Origin: Desulfatibacillum alkenivorans DSM 16219
Lineage (GTDB): Bacteria; Desulfobacterota; Desulfobacteria; Desulfobacterales; Desulfatibacillaceae
Assembly: GCF_900142135.1 (NCBI RefSeq)
Contig: NZ_FQZU01000005.1
Location: 175,667 to 239,666, forward strand
Length of the DNA stretch: 64,000 nucleotides
Direction: 5' to 3'
Shown here: in pieces, positions 8,988 to 18,318 of the stretch
How the letters are laid out: every line of letters begins with the position of its first letter
Position numbering within the stretch: the stretch's first letter is position 1
The notes under the pieces: generated by a model
The model's database searches: none
Seen by the model: only the letters and a program-made list of their open reading frames with translations
Told to the model about the DNA's origin: nothing
Program-made: the position numbers and the translations under genes

Positions 8988-9956
8988 TTATTGAATAACC
9001 TGGTTGGCGGCTTCAATGAGCGTATAGGGTATTTCCTGGTCCAGGTTTTGGGCGATGCGGGCGTTCAAAATCAGCTTGCCCTCCTTGTTTTGGGCAATGG
9101 CTATGGAATCCGGGCTGGCGCCTCCAAGGATCTTCAGAGCCGTTTCCGCCGCCCACAGGCCTTGTTCTTCAGACACCTTGGCGAAGTCCAGAAGAGCGTA
9201 CGGGGCCATGAAGTCGTAGGATGTTCCCGTAGGGATTTTGGTGTTGGCTTCCACAAAGGCGATAAGTTCCTCAGACTGGTCTGCGTACAATCCGCCGTCA
9301 GAGTCAACGAGCAGAATATCCACTTTGTTTTGCAGTTCGGCAAATCCAGTTTTCCAGTCTTCGGCGTTTTTGGAAAAATATTTTTCAAGTCTCAAGCCAA
9401 AGGCTTTGGAAATGTTTTCCGCTTCCTTGGTGGATGTGAGTGTTTCAGGCCCGATAAAACCCAGCCTGTCCCCCTTGGCGAAAGGCTTGAGTTGCTCCAG
9501 CAATTGGGGAACCGGGGTGACTTCCACCATGCCGGTGACGTTTTTGCACGGAAAGCCGTACACCGAGGCATCCCAGTTGACGCCGCAGAAAACCACCGGA
9601 GTCGCCGTGTTTTTCAAGTAGGGCACGACCAGATACTTGGCGGCGTTGTCGTCGGACGTGATAACCACGTCCGGCTTAAAGGAGTCAATCAGAGCCTTGG
9701 CTTTTAATGAAACGCTTTTTTTGTATTCCTCCCCTGATTGGCGTTTGGTGTCCATCCTAAAGATTTTCACCTCAATTCCTTTGCCTTCCAGAGCGGTTTT
9801 GGCTCCCCTGACAATGCCGTCGCTCCATTCATATCCTTCATGATAGGAGTCCACCAAAAGGATCTTTTTCCCGGCAAAATCCGCCGCCGGGGATGAGCCC
9901 GCTAAAATGAGGGCCAGAGTCATAACCGCGGCCAGGTATACGCCGAATTTTTTCAT
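8988..9956 (-). CDS. Orphan ABC-type periplasmic substrate-binding protein
   Basis: A 322-residue exported protein of the ABC_sub_bind (PF04392) type. The N-terminus is a Sec signal peptide (MKKFGVYLAAVMTLALILAG, probable cleavage after SSPAA) without a lipobox Cys. The mature part begins GKKILLVDSYHEGYEWSDGI and shows the two-lobe periplasmic pattern (DVVITSDDNAAKYLVVPYL, TPVVFCGVNWD). The start at 9956 follows GGAGG. No permease or ATPase gene is near. Instead a chemoreceptor gene lies directly upstream on the same strand, so it may serve as a sensor ligand-binding protein rather than in transport. Ligand unknown; aromatic amino acids and other small molecules are known for the family. Confidence 0.8.
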   Translation of the reverse strand: MKKFGVYLAAVMTLALILAGSSPAADFAGKKILLVDSYHEGYEWSDGIVRGAKTALEGKGIEVKIFRMDTKRQSGEEYKKSVSLKAKALIDSFKPDVVITSDDNAAKYLVVPYLKNTATPVVFCGVNWDASVYGFPCKNVTGMVEVTPVPQLLEQLKPFAKGDRLGFIGPETLTSTKEAENISKAFGLRLEKYFSKNAEDWKTGFAELQNKVDILLVDSDGGLYADQSEELIAFVEANTKIPTGTSYDFMAPYALLDFAKVSEEQGLWAAETALKILGGASPDSIAIAQNKEGKLILNARIAQNLDQEIPYTLIEAANQVIQ

Positions 9957-10117
9957 ACTTTCCTCCACTGCATTTGCTGTGACAAGTCTTGCTATACATT
10001 TCACCAAAGTCCCTGATCATGAAAAACGACCGGGGATTCCGGTTTTCCGGCTGAAATTCTTTGACGAATATTGTTCGCCCGGCTGTGGATCAATCCGTGC
10101 GCCGGGCCAATAAAGCG

Positions 10118-10177
10118 AAACGCTCCCCACGCCCGGCTCGCCCAAAAAACGGGGCATTAGGGCATGGGAAGCGTTTT
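10118..10177. terminator. Terminator hairpin after the chemoreceptor gene
   Basis: Arms AAACGCTCCCCACGCCC and GGGCATGGGAAGCGTTT pair with two mismatches around a loop that itself holds CGCCC and GGGGC. It lies directly after the chemoreceptor stop, with T-rich sequence on both outer sides, better on the plus strand. Confidence 0.6.
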
Positions 10178-10182
10178 TTGCA

Positions 10183-12129
10183 TTACACCTTGAACTTGCC
10201 AGCCATCTCAGTGAGCATGCTCCCCAAGCTGTTCAGGGCGATGGTGGATTCCTCCAATTGCTTGGCGCTGTCCACGTTTTGCTCACTGGCCAGCTTGATG
10301 CTTTCCAGCGCTTGAGACAACTGCTCCATTCCAGCCAGTTGCTGTTGGGCCGACGCCGCTATCAGGCGGGATGCTTTGGCGGATTCCGAAGTGCTTGACG
10401 ACAGCTTGCTGATGGCTTCTTCCGCCTCGGAAGACAGCTGGCTGCCTTCGTCCACGGCTTTGGAGCCCCTTTCCGTGGCCATGACGGCCGCGCTGGTGGC
10501 GTTCTGGATTTCCTGCAGAATGTTTCGGACCTGTTCTGTGGCTTGTTTGGATTGGTCGGCCAATGATTTGACTTCCTGCGCGACCACGGCGAAGCCCTTG
10601 CCGAACTCACCGGCCTTAGCCGCCTCGATGGATGCGTTGACGGACAAGAGGTTGGACTGGTTGGCCAGTTCGTTCACCGCATCAATAATTTCGGCGATGT
10701 TCTGGGTTTGTTCGCTCAGCTTGACAATGCTTTCTGCAATGTACTGCATTTCGTCCTTGATCCGGACCATGCCGTCCAGGTTGTAGGCGGTGGCCGAAAG
10801 CCCGCTCTGGGAGACCTTTTCCGTATCTTCTGCGGATTGAGCCACGCTTTCCGCCTTTTCGCTGGAAACCCGCATGGTTTCCTTCACTTCCTCCCCGGTG
10901 GTGCTGATTTCACTGACCGAGCTTCCCATCTCCGTGGCGCTGGAGGCGAACTGGGAGGCGGTGGTGGAAATCTGAGCCGTGAGGGTCGCCAGGGAATGGG
11001 CGGATTCCATGATTTCCCGAATCATGGCTTGCTGCTTGTCCATGAATTTGTTGAACCAGGATGCCAAGTCCCCCACTTCGTCCTGACTGGAGACGTCCAG
11101 CCTTCTCGTCAAATCCCCTTCGCCCTGGGCCACGTCCTGCAAGCCTTTGCTGACCGTATCAATGGGCTTGATGATGAAGACCTGCACCAGAATCAAGATG
11201 GAAAAGCCGATTGCCAGCAAGAGCAGAAATCCTATGCCGGCCACCCAGACGCTGACCTCATTGGCGCCGGCGTAAATCTCGCTGGCTTTGGCGCTCAGGC
11301 CCGTCGCCAGGTCGGTTCCTTCAACCTGGCATATGGCTGTTATATAATCTTGGCCGGAGGAATTGTCCATGTCGGCGCCCAGGACATGCTCATAAACTCC
11401 GCGCTCCTGGCCGGCATATTTCGTTCCCAGGTCGGATTTGGCGATGTCTACGACGAAATCCATCTCCAGCTTACTGGAATGGGATTGATGGCTGACTATC
11501 AAGCCTTTGCTCTCCATCAAAAACGCTCTTCCGCTCTCCCCGAACTTCATCTTGCTCATGAAATTTTCCCGGAAATAGGCAAGATTCAATTGGGCGAACA
11601 TGTATCCCTTCCGCCCCTTTTGCTCCACGGGAACCGTGAGCATGAGAGCCGCCGAGTTGGTAAGGCTGCTCTTGAAAACCGGGGAAAATCTTCCTTCAAT
11701 TATATCGTTTGTGGACAATATGCCCTGGCATAAATCCTTAATTTGTCCGGCTTTCTTTGCGTCGGAAGCTGTTATGGGCGTTCCCTGGGCGTCCGTGAGG
11801 ATCACAATGTCGTAAAAAGCGTGCTTGGTTGTAATCCTCTCCAGATTCGCCTGGGCCTGTTTTCTGAATGCCGTAGCGATGAAAGTGTCCGGCAGGGCTT
11901 CCCTGAATACTTTTTCCGTAGCCCAAGACTCAACGTCAAACATAGCCCGTTGAACCCATGCGGCCAGGTTCATCGACGAAGACTCCGCCTGCAGCAGCAT
12001 TTGCGCTTTGGCTTGTGTTTTTAAAACGCTTTTAACTTTGACGTAGGTGACGGCGCCGAAAGCGGTCAGGAGAATCGTGAGGATGATTAGCGCAGGCGCT
12101 AAAAACTTCGTGCGAAGGCCAAACTTCAT
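10183..12129 (-). CDS. Methyl-accepting chemotaxis protein
   Basis: A 648-residue chemoreceptor with the classical layout: TM1 (about residues 8-30), a periplasmic sensor of about 260 residues that looks like a double-Cache domain, TM2 (about 293-320), HAMP (about 320-375) and a cytoplasmic signalling helical hairpin. The tip is clear ([19 protein letters not shown] followed by [18 protein letters not shown]), which contacts CheA and CheW. No CheR-tethering pentapeptide is seen at the C-terminus (MAGKFKV). The start at 12129 has AAAGGGGGG upstream; the open frame continues to 12342 without a ribosome site. Its only partner is the periplasmic binding protein downstream, which suggests indirect ligand sensing, although the Cache domain could bind ligand alone. 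Confidence 0.9.
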   Translation of the reverse strand: MKFGLRTKFLAPALIILTILLTAFGAVTYVKVKSVLKTQAKAQMLLQAESSSMNLAAWVQRAMFDVESWATEKVFREALPDTFIATAFRKQAQANLERITTKHAFYDIVILTDAQGTPITASDAKKAGQIKDLCQGILSTNDIIEGRFSPVFKSSLTNSAALMLTVPVEQKGRKGYMFAQLNLAYFRENFMSKMKFGESGRAFLMESKGLIVSHQSHSSKLEMDFVVDIAKSDLGTKYAGQERGVYEHVLGADMDNSSGQDYITAICQVEGTDLATGLSAKASEIYAGANEVSVWVAGIGFLLLLAIGFSILILVQVFIIKPIDTVSKGLQDVAQGEGDLTRRLDVSSQDEVGDLASWFNKFMDKQQAMIREIMESAHSLATLTAQISTTASQFASSATEMGSSVSEISTTGEEVKETMRVSSEKAESVAQSAEDTEKVSQSGLSATAYNLDGMVRIKDEMQYIAESIVKLSEQTQNIAEIIDAVNELANQSNLLSVNASIEAAKAGEFGKGFAVVAQEVKSLADQSKQATEQVRNILQEIQNATSAAVMATERGSKAVDEGSQLSSEAEEAISKLSSSTSESAKASRLIAASAQQQLAGMEQLSQALESIKLASEQNVDSAKQLEESTIALNSLGSMLTEMAGKFKV

Positions 12130-12478
12130 GGGAACGCCCCCCTTTACACGGGATCGTGTGCGATAAATATGTTGTAAAAAAGGCATTACTTCGAAACGCA
12201 TCACCGGTGAACTGGCTGCTGTGACGCGACAACATATTTTGGGCGTCCTGACATGCAAACACAAATTTGAACCAGTAATTACTTCGAAAGAGAATATCTG
12301 CTTTTGGCTACAAAGGCAGACTCTGGGTATTAAAAAACACAATTAAGTTGTATATGTCAATACTTTTCCAAAACTCTGATACCATTTCGTATAATGTTGT
12401 TTAGAATTTTAATTTTATTATAAATATCATCTTCTATATATATATTGATAAGATTGCAGCCGCATGACATCCAACGGC

Positions 12479-12598
12479 ATTAAACGATCAAAGCCTATAT
12501 AAGCGTGCGCTGAAACATTTCTTGTTATCATATTGAAATGTTTGTTAAACAGTCGGTTTTCCCGGAAACGGATTTGCTTTGATATACGATCGTTTAAT
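12479..12598. repeat. Nested inverted repeats in AT-rich region
   Basis: The outer arms ATTAAACGATC (12479-12489) and GATCGTTTAAT (12588-12598) are perfect inverted copies. Inside them AAACATTTC (12513-12521) and GAAATGTTT (12535-12543) form a 9-bp stem with a 13-base loop. This could be an operator pair, a structured RNA or a remnant of a mobile element. Confidence 0.4.
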
Positions 12599-12839
12599 TG
12601 AGAACGAGCCGTTCATCCAATTTCAAATTATTTCTAAAAGAATGCGTATTTTTTTATTATTTACCGGGCGCTGAAAGGATTTTTTAGGGGCCTATGACTA
12701 CAGCGCCTCCCCAAAACTGTGACACGGTCCGAGTATGCAGCCGTTCTATCCTGGAATAATTTCTAAAAAAATTTGGCCGCCTGGACCGTTCTGTCCTTTG
12801 ATTTTCCGGCTGATTACCTGAAAGGGGGACAGTAAAAAT

Positions 12840-12855
12840 TGGAATTATGCTTGCA
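12840..12855 (+). promoter_or_regulatory. Weak sigma-54-like -24/-12 site
   Basis: TGG at 12840-12842 and TTGCA at 12851-12855 have the exact -24/-12 spacing (TGG-N8-TTGC), about 107 bases before the acyl-CoA ligase start. The CAC part of the -24 box is missing, so this may be chance. Confidence 0.25.
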
Positions 12856-12961
12856 TCCTTTTTGTAAGAAGTCTATTCCCTATGGGTCGGATTCTTGGAA
12901 ATCCGGCAGGCGCCGCCAAGGAGACAGACATACTAGAAGGAAATCAGGAAGGTCCTTAGCC

Positions 12962-14875
12962 ATGGAAAACATTTCCCGGGACAAGTGGTATATCACAACG
13001 CAAACCTTTCCGGAGTTGCTGCATCGCAACGTCACCCAGTTTGGAGAACGCAGGGCTCAATGGTGGAAAACCGAAACCGGCACCCATCAAACCCTGACGT
13101 ATTTTCAGTTGGGCCGCATCATAGAAGAAGCAAGCTGCGGGCTCATGGAGATCGGGGTGGAAAAAGGCGACAGGGTCGCCCTCATGGCTCATACCTGTCC
13201 CGAGTGGATGCAGGCGGATTACTCCATCCTGTGCGCAGGGGCCATGACCGTCTGCGTGTATCCCACGTTATCCAAAGACGAACTGACATTTATTGTAAGG
13301 GATTCCGCCGCCAAGGTCCTGTACGTTCAGGACGGCCTCAACCTGGCCAAAGCCCTGGAAGCCTGGGCGGATATGCCTACCCTGGAAAAGGTGATTGTGC
13401 TGCAAGGGGAGGTGGGCGGAGAAGATCCCCGGATCCTGGATTTCAACGCCCTTTGTTCTTTAGGCTCGAATTTGAGGGCCAAGGAGCCAAAGGCCTTTTC
13501 CAACCGCTGGAAGTCCGTGGCCCTGGACGACCCCATGACCATCGTGTACACCTCCGGCACCACCGGCAAGCCAAAAGGCGCCGTGCACACGCACGCCAGC
13601 ATCAACGCGGCCTGCCGCCGGGACATGGAGCCCATCGGGTTCATGAAGCCGGACGACGTCATGCTGTCCTTTCTGCCCCTTTCCCATACCTACGAAAGGG
13701 AGTGCGGCCACGGCGTCGCCATGCACGGCGCCATCACTTTGGCTTATTCTTCTCCCAAGACCATGGTGGAAGACCTTCAGGTCTTCAAGCCCACCATGTT
13801 CATGTCCGTGCCTCGCATTTACGAACGCATTTTCATGGCTTTGTCCGCCGCCGCCTCCGAATCTTTCCTGAAAAAAGCCATTTTCAACTACGCTCTGAAA
13901 GTTGGAAAAAAGGTAGTGGAAACCCGGGCCGACGACAACGGGTTTGTGGATATGTCCGAAGAGGCCGACCTGTGCTCCGGCATAGGCCCTCTGCTGCGCA
14001 TGCAATACCAGTTGGTGGATAAAATCCTGTTTTCCAAGGTGCGGGAGAAGCTGGGGGGACGCTTCCGCTTCGCCTTTTCCGCGGCAGGCGCCTTGCCGGC
14101 CGATCTCTGCAAGGTGTTCATGGCCATGGGCATCCGCATTTACGAAGGATACGGCGCCACGGAAACCTGCAACACGGTCAACCTGAACCGCCCCAACAAG
14201 GTCCTCCCCGGCAGCGTGGGCTGCCTGGCGCCGGGCGTGGAAGGCCGCATCGCACCGGATGGGGAATGGCTGGTCAAGGGCCCCAATAACATGCTGGAAT
14301 ATTGGAATAATCCCGAAGCCACCAAGGCAGCTTTCACCGAGGACGGATTCTACCATACTGGAGACATTGTGGAGGAGCAGGCGGACGGGTATCTTAAAAT
14401 CGTGGACCGGAAAAAGGGCCTTATGGTCCTGGATACCGGCAAAAACGTGCCTTCCGCCAAAATCGAAAGCTGCTTTTCCTTGTCCCGATACATCGACACC
14501 GTGGTTCCCGTGGGCGACAATCGCAAATACGTGGCAGCCATCGTCATTCCCGATTTTGACGCGTTCATCGAGTATTTCGACGCCAACGGCATTGAATACG
14601 ACAAGGACGCCCTGGCGTTCGCCGACCTGGGCGCCGCCCCGGTTTGCGTAAAAGTCGGCGAGGATTTCATCAGAAACGCCAAGCTCAAGGAAATGGTCGA
14701 CGAGGAAATCAAGCTGGCTAATTTTCAGCTTGAGGAATACGAGACCATCAAAAAATACACCATCGCCAAACGCAGACTGACCGAGCAAACCGGCGAAGTC
14801 ACCCCCACGCTGAAAATCAAACGAAACGTGGTTATGAAAAATTTTGAAAAGGAAATTAAAGACTTATACAAATAG
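12962..14875 (+). CDS. Long-chain acyl-CoA synthetase (AMP-forming)
   Basis: A 637-residue ligase of the FadD15/FAA type that activates a fatty acid to acyl-CoA through an acyl-AMP. The P-loop-like motif TIVYTSGTTGKPKGAVHTH is near residue 196, with YGATETC for the adenine/acyl pocket, YHTGDIVEEQADG with the ribose-binding Asp, and DRKKGLMVLDTGKNV around the hinge. The length above 600 and the inserted block near residues 270-400 favour the long-chain subgroup. The start at 962 bases past 12 kb follows AGGAAGG. It is a single gene, convergent with the RNase HI gene. It would feed external fatty acids into beta-oxidation. Confidence 0.9.
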   Translation: MENISRDKWYITTQTFPELLHRNVTQFGERRAQWWKTETGTHQTLTYFQLGRIIEEASCGLMEIGVEKGDRVALMAHTCPEWMQADYSILCAGAMTVCVYPTLSKDELTFIVRDSAAKVLYVQDGLNLAKALEAWADMPTLEKVIVLQGEVGGEDPRILDFNALCSLGSNLRAKEPKAFSNRWKSVALDDPMTIVYTSGTTGKPKGAVHTHASINAACRRDMEPIGFMKPDDVMLSFLPLSHTYERECGHGVAMHGAITLAYSSPKTMVEDLQVFKPTMFMSVPRIYERIFMALSAAASESFLKKAIFNYALKVGKKVVETRADDNGFVDMSEEADLCSGIGPLLRMQYQLVDKILFSKVREKLGGRFRFAFSAAGALPADLCKVFMAMGIRIYEGYGATETCNTVNLNRPNKVLPGSVGCLAPGVEGRIAPDGEWLVKGPNNMLEYWNNPEATKAAFTEDGFYHTGDIVEEQADGYLKIVDRKKGLMVLDTGKNVPSAKIESCFSLSRYIDTVVPVGDNRKYVAAIVIPDFDAFIEYFDANGIEYDKDALAFADLGAAPVCVKVGEDFIRNAKLKEMVDEEIKLANFQLEEYETIKKYTIAKRRLTEQTGEVTPTLKIKRNVVMKNFEKEIKDLYK

Positions 14876-14971
14876 CCTTCGCGCGAAGCGCTATTTGAAA
14901 GTTTTTTGCGGAGCTTTTTTTCAAAAAAAGCGACCCGCCGGAGGCAGAATTTTTTGTTTTGCAGTTCGCGG

Positions 14972-15649
14972 TTAATCAGTTTGGTTTTGATGGTTTTTGA
15001 TGGCGTCAGTGGCCAATTTGTCGGCGATTTCGTTGTACGGATTGTCGGCATGGCCTTTGACCCAATAGCATTTGATATCCTTGAATTTACTGATTTCGTT
15101 TTGGATTTTTCCGATTAGCTCCACATTGGCCTTGGCTTTCCATCCTTGAAAAAGCACGCCGAAGGAATATTTGCTGTCCGTAAAGATGCGCACCGGCAAT
15201 TCTCGTTTTTTGATATTTTGAAGGGCGACCAGGATGGCGCTCAGCTCCGCCACATTATTGGTGGTTTCTCCTATGTATTGGCTGATTTCCTTGGCATGCC
15301 CTTTGTACTTGAGCAGCACGCCCAGGCCGGCCGGGCCGGGGTTGTGCGAGGACGCGCCGTCCGTGTACGCGATGATCGCGTTTTCGGGCAGATCGGGTTT
15401 TTCTTCGGCCACGTATTTGGGAATTTTTTTGGAAGCCGAAGCCTTGGGGGCGGTTTTAGGCTTATTTTTCAAGGTTTCCACGGGCGCCAGGTTATCCACC
15501 CTGGCGGTGTATTCCTGTTCCTGGTCCAGCTTGTACTTGATTTTCACCTTGCCGTTATTGACGATAAAATTCCCTTTGCCGTCCGACTCGGCCCATACCT
15601 TGCTGTTTTTAAAGGCCATTCTGACCCATTTGCCATCTGTTTCCGCCAT
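14972..15649 (-). CDS. rnhA: Ribonuclease HI with N-terminal extension
   Basis: A 225-residue protein whose C-terminal 135 residues are RNase HI, which cuts the RNA strand of RNA:DNA hybrids. The four acidic catalytic residues are visible in YTDGASSHNPG (Asp), NVAELSAIL (Glu), FTDSKYSFG (Asp) and NEIADKLA (Asp), with the WVKGHADN active-site loop. The first 85 residues (KWVRMAFKNSKVWAESDGKG..., then a Lys/Ala/Pro linker) are not the usual caulimovirus-type hybrid-binding domain and are of unknown function. The start follows AAAAGGAAA. It lies 17 bases after the NamZ-like gene and is probably cotranscribed with it, although no functional link is obvious. Confidence 0.9.
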   Translation of the reverse strand: MAETDGKWVRMAFKNSKVWAESDGKGNFIVNNGKVKIKYKLDQEQEYTARVDNLAPVETLKNKPKTAPKASASKKIPKYVAEEKPDLPENAIIAYTDGASSHNPGPAGLGVLLKYKGHAKEISQYIGETTNNVAELSAILVALQNIKKRELPVRIFTDSKYSFGVLFQGWKAKANVELIGKIQNEISKFKDIKCYWVKGHADNPYNEIADKLATDAIKNHQNQTD

Positions 15650-15666
15650 GGATTTCCTTTTGCTTT

Positions 15667-16836
15667 TTAGTAAAGATGATATTTGGAAGCGGTCGCCTTA
15701 AAGGCGTCCAGTTCGTCTTGCCAGGCTTCTTCCAATTCAAAGGGGGATTCCCCGTTTTCCAAGGCTTTTCGGATGTCTTTATCGCCCAGGATCAGGTCCA
15801 TGGGCAGACGTTCGTACTCGTATTCATAGGGCGGCTGTTTCCATTTAAAATCATCCGGGTACAATTTGATCAAAGCGGAAATCAATCGCAAGGAGGTCAA
15901 ATAGGGCTGGAACGTCCTTCTGTCCGTCACGTGGATTTGAAATCCCCGGCAAAGCTCTCCGGCCCATTTATTGAAAAGAGGTTCAAAAGCCATGGACCGC
16001 AGGATCGCCCCGGGAACTCCTTCGGGACGCAACTCCTCCAGGACCTCCCGCGGGTCCACATAAGGCGCTCCGAAAGCCTCGAACGGCCGGGTGGTTCCCC
16101 GGCCTTCGGAGGCGTTGGTTCCCTCAAGAATAACCTGGCCGGGATAGACCACGGCGGAGTCCACAATGGGCAGGTTAGGGGAGGGCGGAATCCAGGTGAG
16201 AGTGGTTTCCTCGTAATACATGGACCGCCTCCAGCCTGTCATGGGAACGACTTGCAGGTCGCATCCTATGCCGAATTCGTCATTAAACAGCCTTGCCAGT
16301 TCGGCCATGGTCAGGCCGTGGCGCATGGGTATGGGATATCTTCCTACAAAAGAAGTGCAGTTATCCTGGAGGATATTTCCCTCAACCGCCTCGCCGCCTA
16401 TGGGGTTGGGTCTGTCCAGTACGAAAATTGTTTTATTAGTTTTTTTAGCAACTTCCATGCAATAACTCATACTATACATGAAGGTGTAAACCCGGGTTCC
16501 CACGTCCTGGATGTCAATGAGCAGAATGTCGATGCCGTCGAACATCTCCTCTGTGGGAATGCGGGTTTCGCTGTACAGACTGTATATGGGGACGCCCAGG
16601 TCGGGATCTTTCATATGATCCGATTCGATCATATTATCCTGTTTGGCTGCGTGAAAACCGTGCTGAGGGGAGAACAGGGCGGTCAGTTGCCCGGGAAACC
16701 GCCTGTCTATAACGATATGAGACCCGGTTAGCTCCCGATCCACGGACGCCGGGTTAAGCAGCAGCCCCAGGCGTTTGCCCTGGATCCAATCAGGCGGAGA
16801 TTCCAGCAAATTGTCCAAGCCGGTGTTGACGAGCAT
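15667..16836 (-). CDS. DUF1343 (NamZ/YbbC-like) protein
   Basis: A 389-residue protein of the DUF1343 family, whose characterised members (NamZ of Bacillus and Tannerella) are exo-beta-N-acetylmuramidases that release MurNAc from peptidoglycan fragments. The family blocks are clear: GKRLGLLLNPASVD, ALFSPQHGFHA, MFDGIDILLIDIQDVGTRVYTFMYSM, VLDRPNPIGG, MRHGLTMAELARLFN and LEGTNASEGRGTTRPFEAFGAPY. No signal peptide is seen with the ATG at 16836, which follows AAAAAGGAA; an upstream extension to 16896 reads through a dispersed repeat and is unlikely. It would act on muropeptides in the cytoplasm, or elsewhere if exported by another route. Confidence 0.85.
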   Translation of the reverse strand: MLVNTGLDNLLESPPDWIQGKRLGLLLNPASVDRELTGSHIVIDRRFPGQLTALFSPQHGFHAAKQDNMIESDHMKDPDLGVPIYSLYSETRIPTEEMFDGIDILLIDIQDVGTRVYTFMYSMSYCMEVAKKTNKTIFVLDRPNPIGGEAVEGNILQDNCTSFVGRYPIPMRHGLTMAELARLFNDEFGIGCDLQVVPMTGWRRSMYYEETTLTWIPPSPNLPIVDSAVVYPGQVILEGTNASEGRGTTRPFEAFGAPYVDPREVLEELRPEGVPGAILRSMAFEPLFNKWAGELCRGFQIHVTDRRTFQPYLTSLRLISALIKLYPDDFKWKQPPYEYEYERLPMDLILGDKDIRKALENGESPFELEEAWQDELDAFKATASKYHLY

Positions 16837-16870
16837 GTTGGATAGATTCCTTTTTACAGAATGCGGCGTG

Positions 16871-16897
16871 GGTTGGGTAGAGCTTGCGAAGCCCAAC
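16871..16897 (-). repeat. GTTGGGCTTCGCAAGC-type intergenic repeat, copy A
   Basis: Read on the minus strand this is GTTGGGCTTCGCAAGC followed by TCTACCCAACC. GTTGGG and CCCAAC are inverted, so it can form a hairpin. Close copies lie at 17028-17077 and 39517-39569. Confidence 0.7.
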
Positions 16898-17027
16898 GAT
16901 TAGCGTTTCGGTCTTTGTTCCTTGGAGCAGACTCCAAGGGGCGATCATCGTAATTTCTGTTGGGTTCGAAGTCCAACAGCATTATTGCCGGCTTGAAACG
17001 CCATAGCCGGACTTCTTAACCCAACCT

Positions 17028-17077
17028 GCGGCTCGACATGGGGCGGCGCAGGTTGGGTAGAGCTTGCGAAACCCAAC
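17028..17077 (-). repeat. GTTGGGTTTCGCAAGC-type intergenic repeat, copy B
   Basis: This has the same core as copy A but is longer: after CTACCCAACCTGCGCCGC the similarity continues into CCATGTCGAGC. The 39517-39569 copy shows the same extension, so the unit is about 50 bases. Confidence 0.7.
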
Positions 17078-17404
17078 AAATTCTGGGCTTTAATGACCAT
17101 AAAAGCATTTCAGCGCCCAAGACGTCCGTCATCCTCGCAAGGGGCGTTCGGGTTTCAGGACGGCCCGCAAGCGGGGACCCAGCGTCATTTTTCATGACGC
17201 CATATGCGCCCAAATAAGCGCCGATTGATCATTTTGCCACAATACCATGGCGTTGAAAGGCGATCAAGGCTTAGGGCCTAATGATTTGCAAGGGGTGGAT
17301 TTCAAAAGGCGGACGCCGGTGTGTTCACAGCGTCCGCCATTGCATAGGGTGATTTGGGGGGACTTCAAGACGCGTGGGGGCGCGCCGTGGAAGATGGTTT
17401 CAAG

Positions 17405-17464
17405 CCACGGAAATCACGGAAGTCTCAGAACTAATACATTACGTTTTTTCCGTGCCTTCCGTGG
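17405..17464. repeat. CCACGGAA inverted repeat
   Basis: CCACGGAAATCACGGA (17405-17420) faces TTCCGTGCCTTCCGTGG (17448-17464), which gives a long imperfect hairpin ending five bases before the SDR stop codon. It may end or stabilise the transcript of the acyl-CoA operon. Each arm itself holds two CACGGA units. Confidence 0.55.
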
Positions 17465-17469
17465 TTGCA

Positions 17470-18300
17470 TTAAGCGCTTTGCAGCCTGACATCCTTGCGG
17501 GTTTTGGCGTAATCCCTGCCCACCAGCCAAATCAGCAGGGAGGGGCTTATGCGGCCGATGGCCCACAAAACCTTGGCAAAGCCCGTCACCACAATAAACG
17601 CTTTTTTCTTTTCAACGCCGTTGCAAATGCGGCGGGCGCATTCCTCGGCGCTGATGGAAAAATTCATGGGCAGGTTTTTTAACAGGTTTTGGCGGTCAAT
17701 GTTGACCACCTTGCTGGTTTCAAAAATCGAGGTTTGGATGAATCCCGGGCACACCACGCTTACGTCGATGCCCAGGGAGGAGGCCTCCACGCGCAGGCCG
17801 TTGGTCAGGCCCACCACCCCGTATTTGCTGGTTACGTACGATACGGTGCATGGAAAAGGCGTCAGCCCCTCAATGGACGCAATGTTCACGATGTGTCCGA
17901 ACCCCTGTTTCAGCATGGCTTTGTACGCATGCACGGTTCCGTGAATGACGCCGAACAGATTCACTTCCAGAACTTTGCGCCAATCCTCCACCTCGCAATC
18001 CTGAACTTCTCCGCCCACGGCGATGCCCGCATTGTTGAATATGTAATCCAGGCGGCCTTTTTCCGAGATGGCCCTGTCTATCATGGCTTTGAATGCCTGG
18101 TCGTCCGTCACGTCAAGGGGCAGGGTTCTCACGTCGAATCCCTGGCTGTTAAGCCCTGCCGCGGCCTTTTCCAATAGATCTTCCTGGATGTCCGACATAA
18201 TCACCCTGGCGCCCCTCCTGCATAATTCCTGACTCAAGGCGAAGCCGATGCCCGAGGCCGCTCCGGTGATGACGGCGACTTTATCCGTAAAAGTTCCCAT
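17470..18300 (-). CDS. Short-chain dehydrogenase/reductase
   Basis: A 276-residue classical SDR, an NAD(P)-dependent alcohol or 3-hydroxyacyl dehydrogenase. TGAASGIG (residues about 13-20) is the cofactor loop, SDIQ with an Asp after strand 2 suggests NAD preference, and NNAGIAV and the catalytic Ser with YVTSK are all present. The C-terminal 50 residues extend past the usual fold and include a hydrophobic stretch (FAKVLWAIGRISPSLLIWLVG) that could touch the membrane. The start follows GGAGG. It is the last gene of the minus-strand sigma-54 operon, 18 bases after the second SDR. Together with that gene it may oxidise hydroxyacyl-CoA or alcohol intermediates of the pathway substrate. Confidence 0.85.
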   Translation of the reverse strand: MGTFTDKVAVITGAASGIGFALSQELCRRGARVIMSDIQEDLLEKAAAGLNSQGFDVRTLPLDVTDDQAFKAMIDRAISEKGRLDYIFNNAGIAVGGEVQDCEVEDWRKVLEVNLFGVIHGTVHAYKAMLKQGFGHIVNIASIEGLTPFPCTVSYVTSKYGVVGLTNGLRVEASSLGIDVSVVCPGFIQTSIFETSKVVNIDRQNLLKNLPMNFSISAEECARRICNGVEKKKAFIVVTGFAKVLWAIGRISPSLLIWLVGRDYAKTRKDVRLQSA

Positions 18301-18318
18301 GGGTTGCCTCCAATATGC

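Larger units (their letters stand above)
12130..12961. other. 830-base AT-rich non-coding gap
   Basis: This divergent intergenic region is markedly AT-rich (especially 12340-12660) compared with its neighbours. No protein frame looks real. It holds nested inverted repeats (12479-12598) and a weak -24/-12-like site (12840-12855). Both are listed separately. Confidence 0.5.
16837..17469. other. 630-base intergenic region made of repeats
   Basis: No gene. It carries two copies of a GTTGGGTTTCGCAAGCTC-type repeat, a small CTGTTGG/CCAACAG hairpin (16958-16980), an inverted pair CCAACCTGC/GCAGGTTGG, and a CCACGGAA-type inverted repeat at its right end. Short open frames across it only translate repeat sequence. 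Confidence 0.6.

Noticed and set aside
13460..14788. A 442-codon minus-strand frame opposite the long-chain ligase
   Set aside because: Mirror frame with His/Val/Gly-rich low-information sequence; the plus-strand ligase has all catalytic motifs.
16957..16980. GGTTCGAAGTCC resembling a tRNA T-loop
   Set aside because: No acceptor, D or anticodon arm fits around it; it belongs to the repeat-rich region.
17016..17213. A 65-codon frame containing CWVSQALPNLRR
   Set aside because: It translates the dispersed GTTGGG repeat. The same words occur in a frame at 39436-39774, which shows that they come from the repeat and not from a gene.
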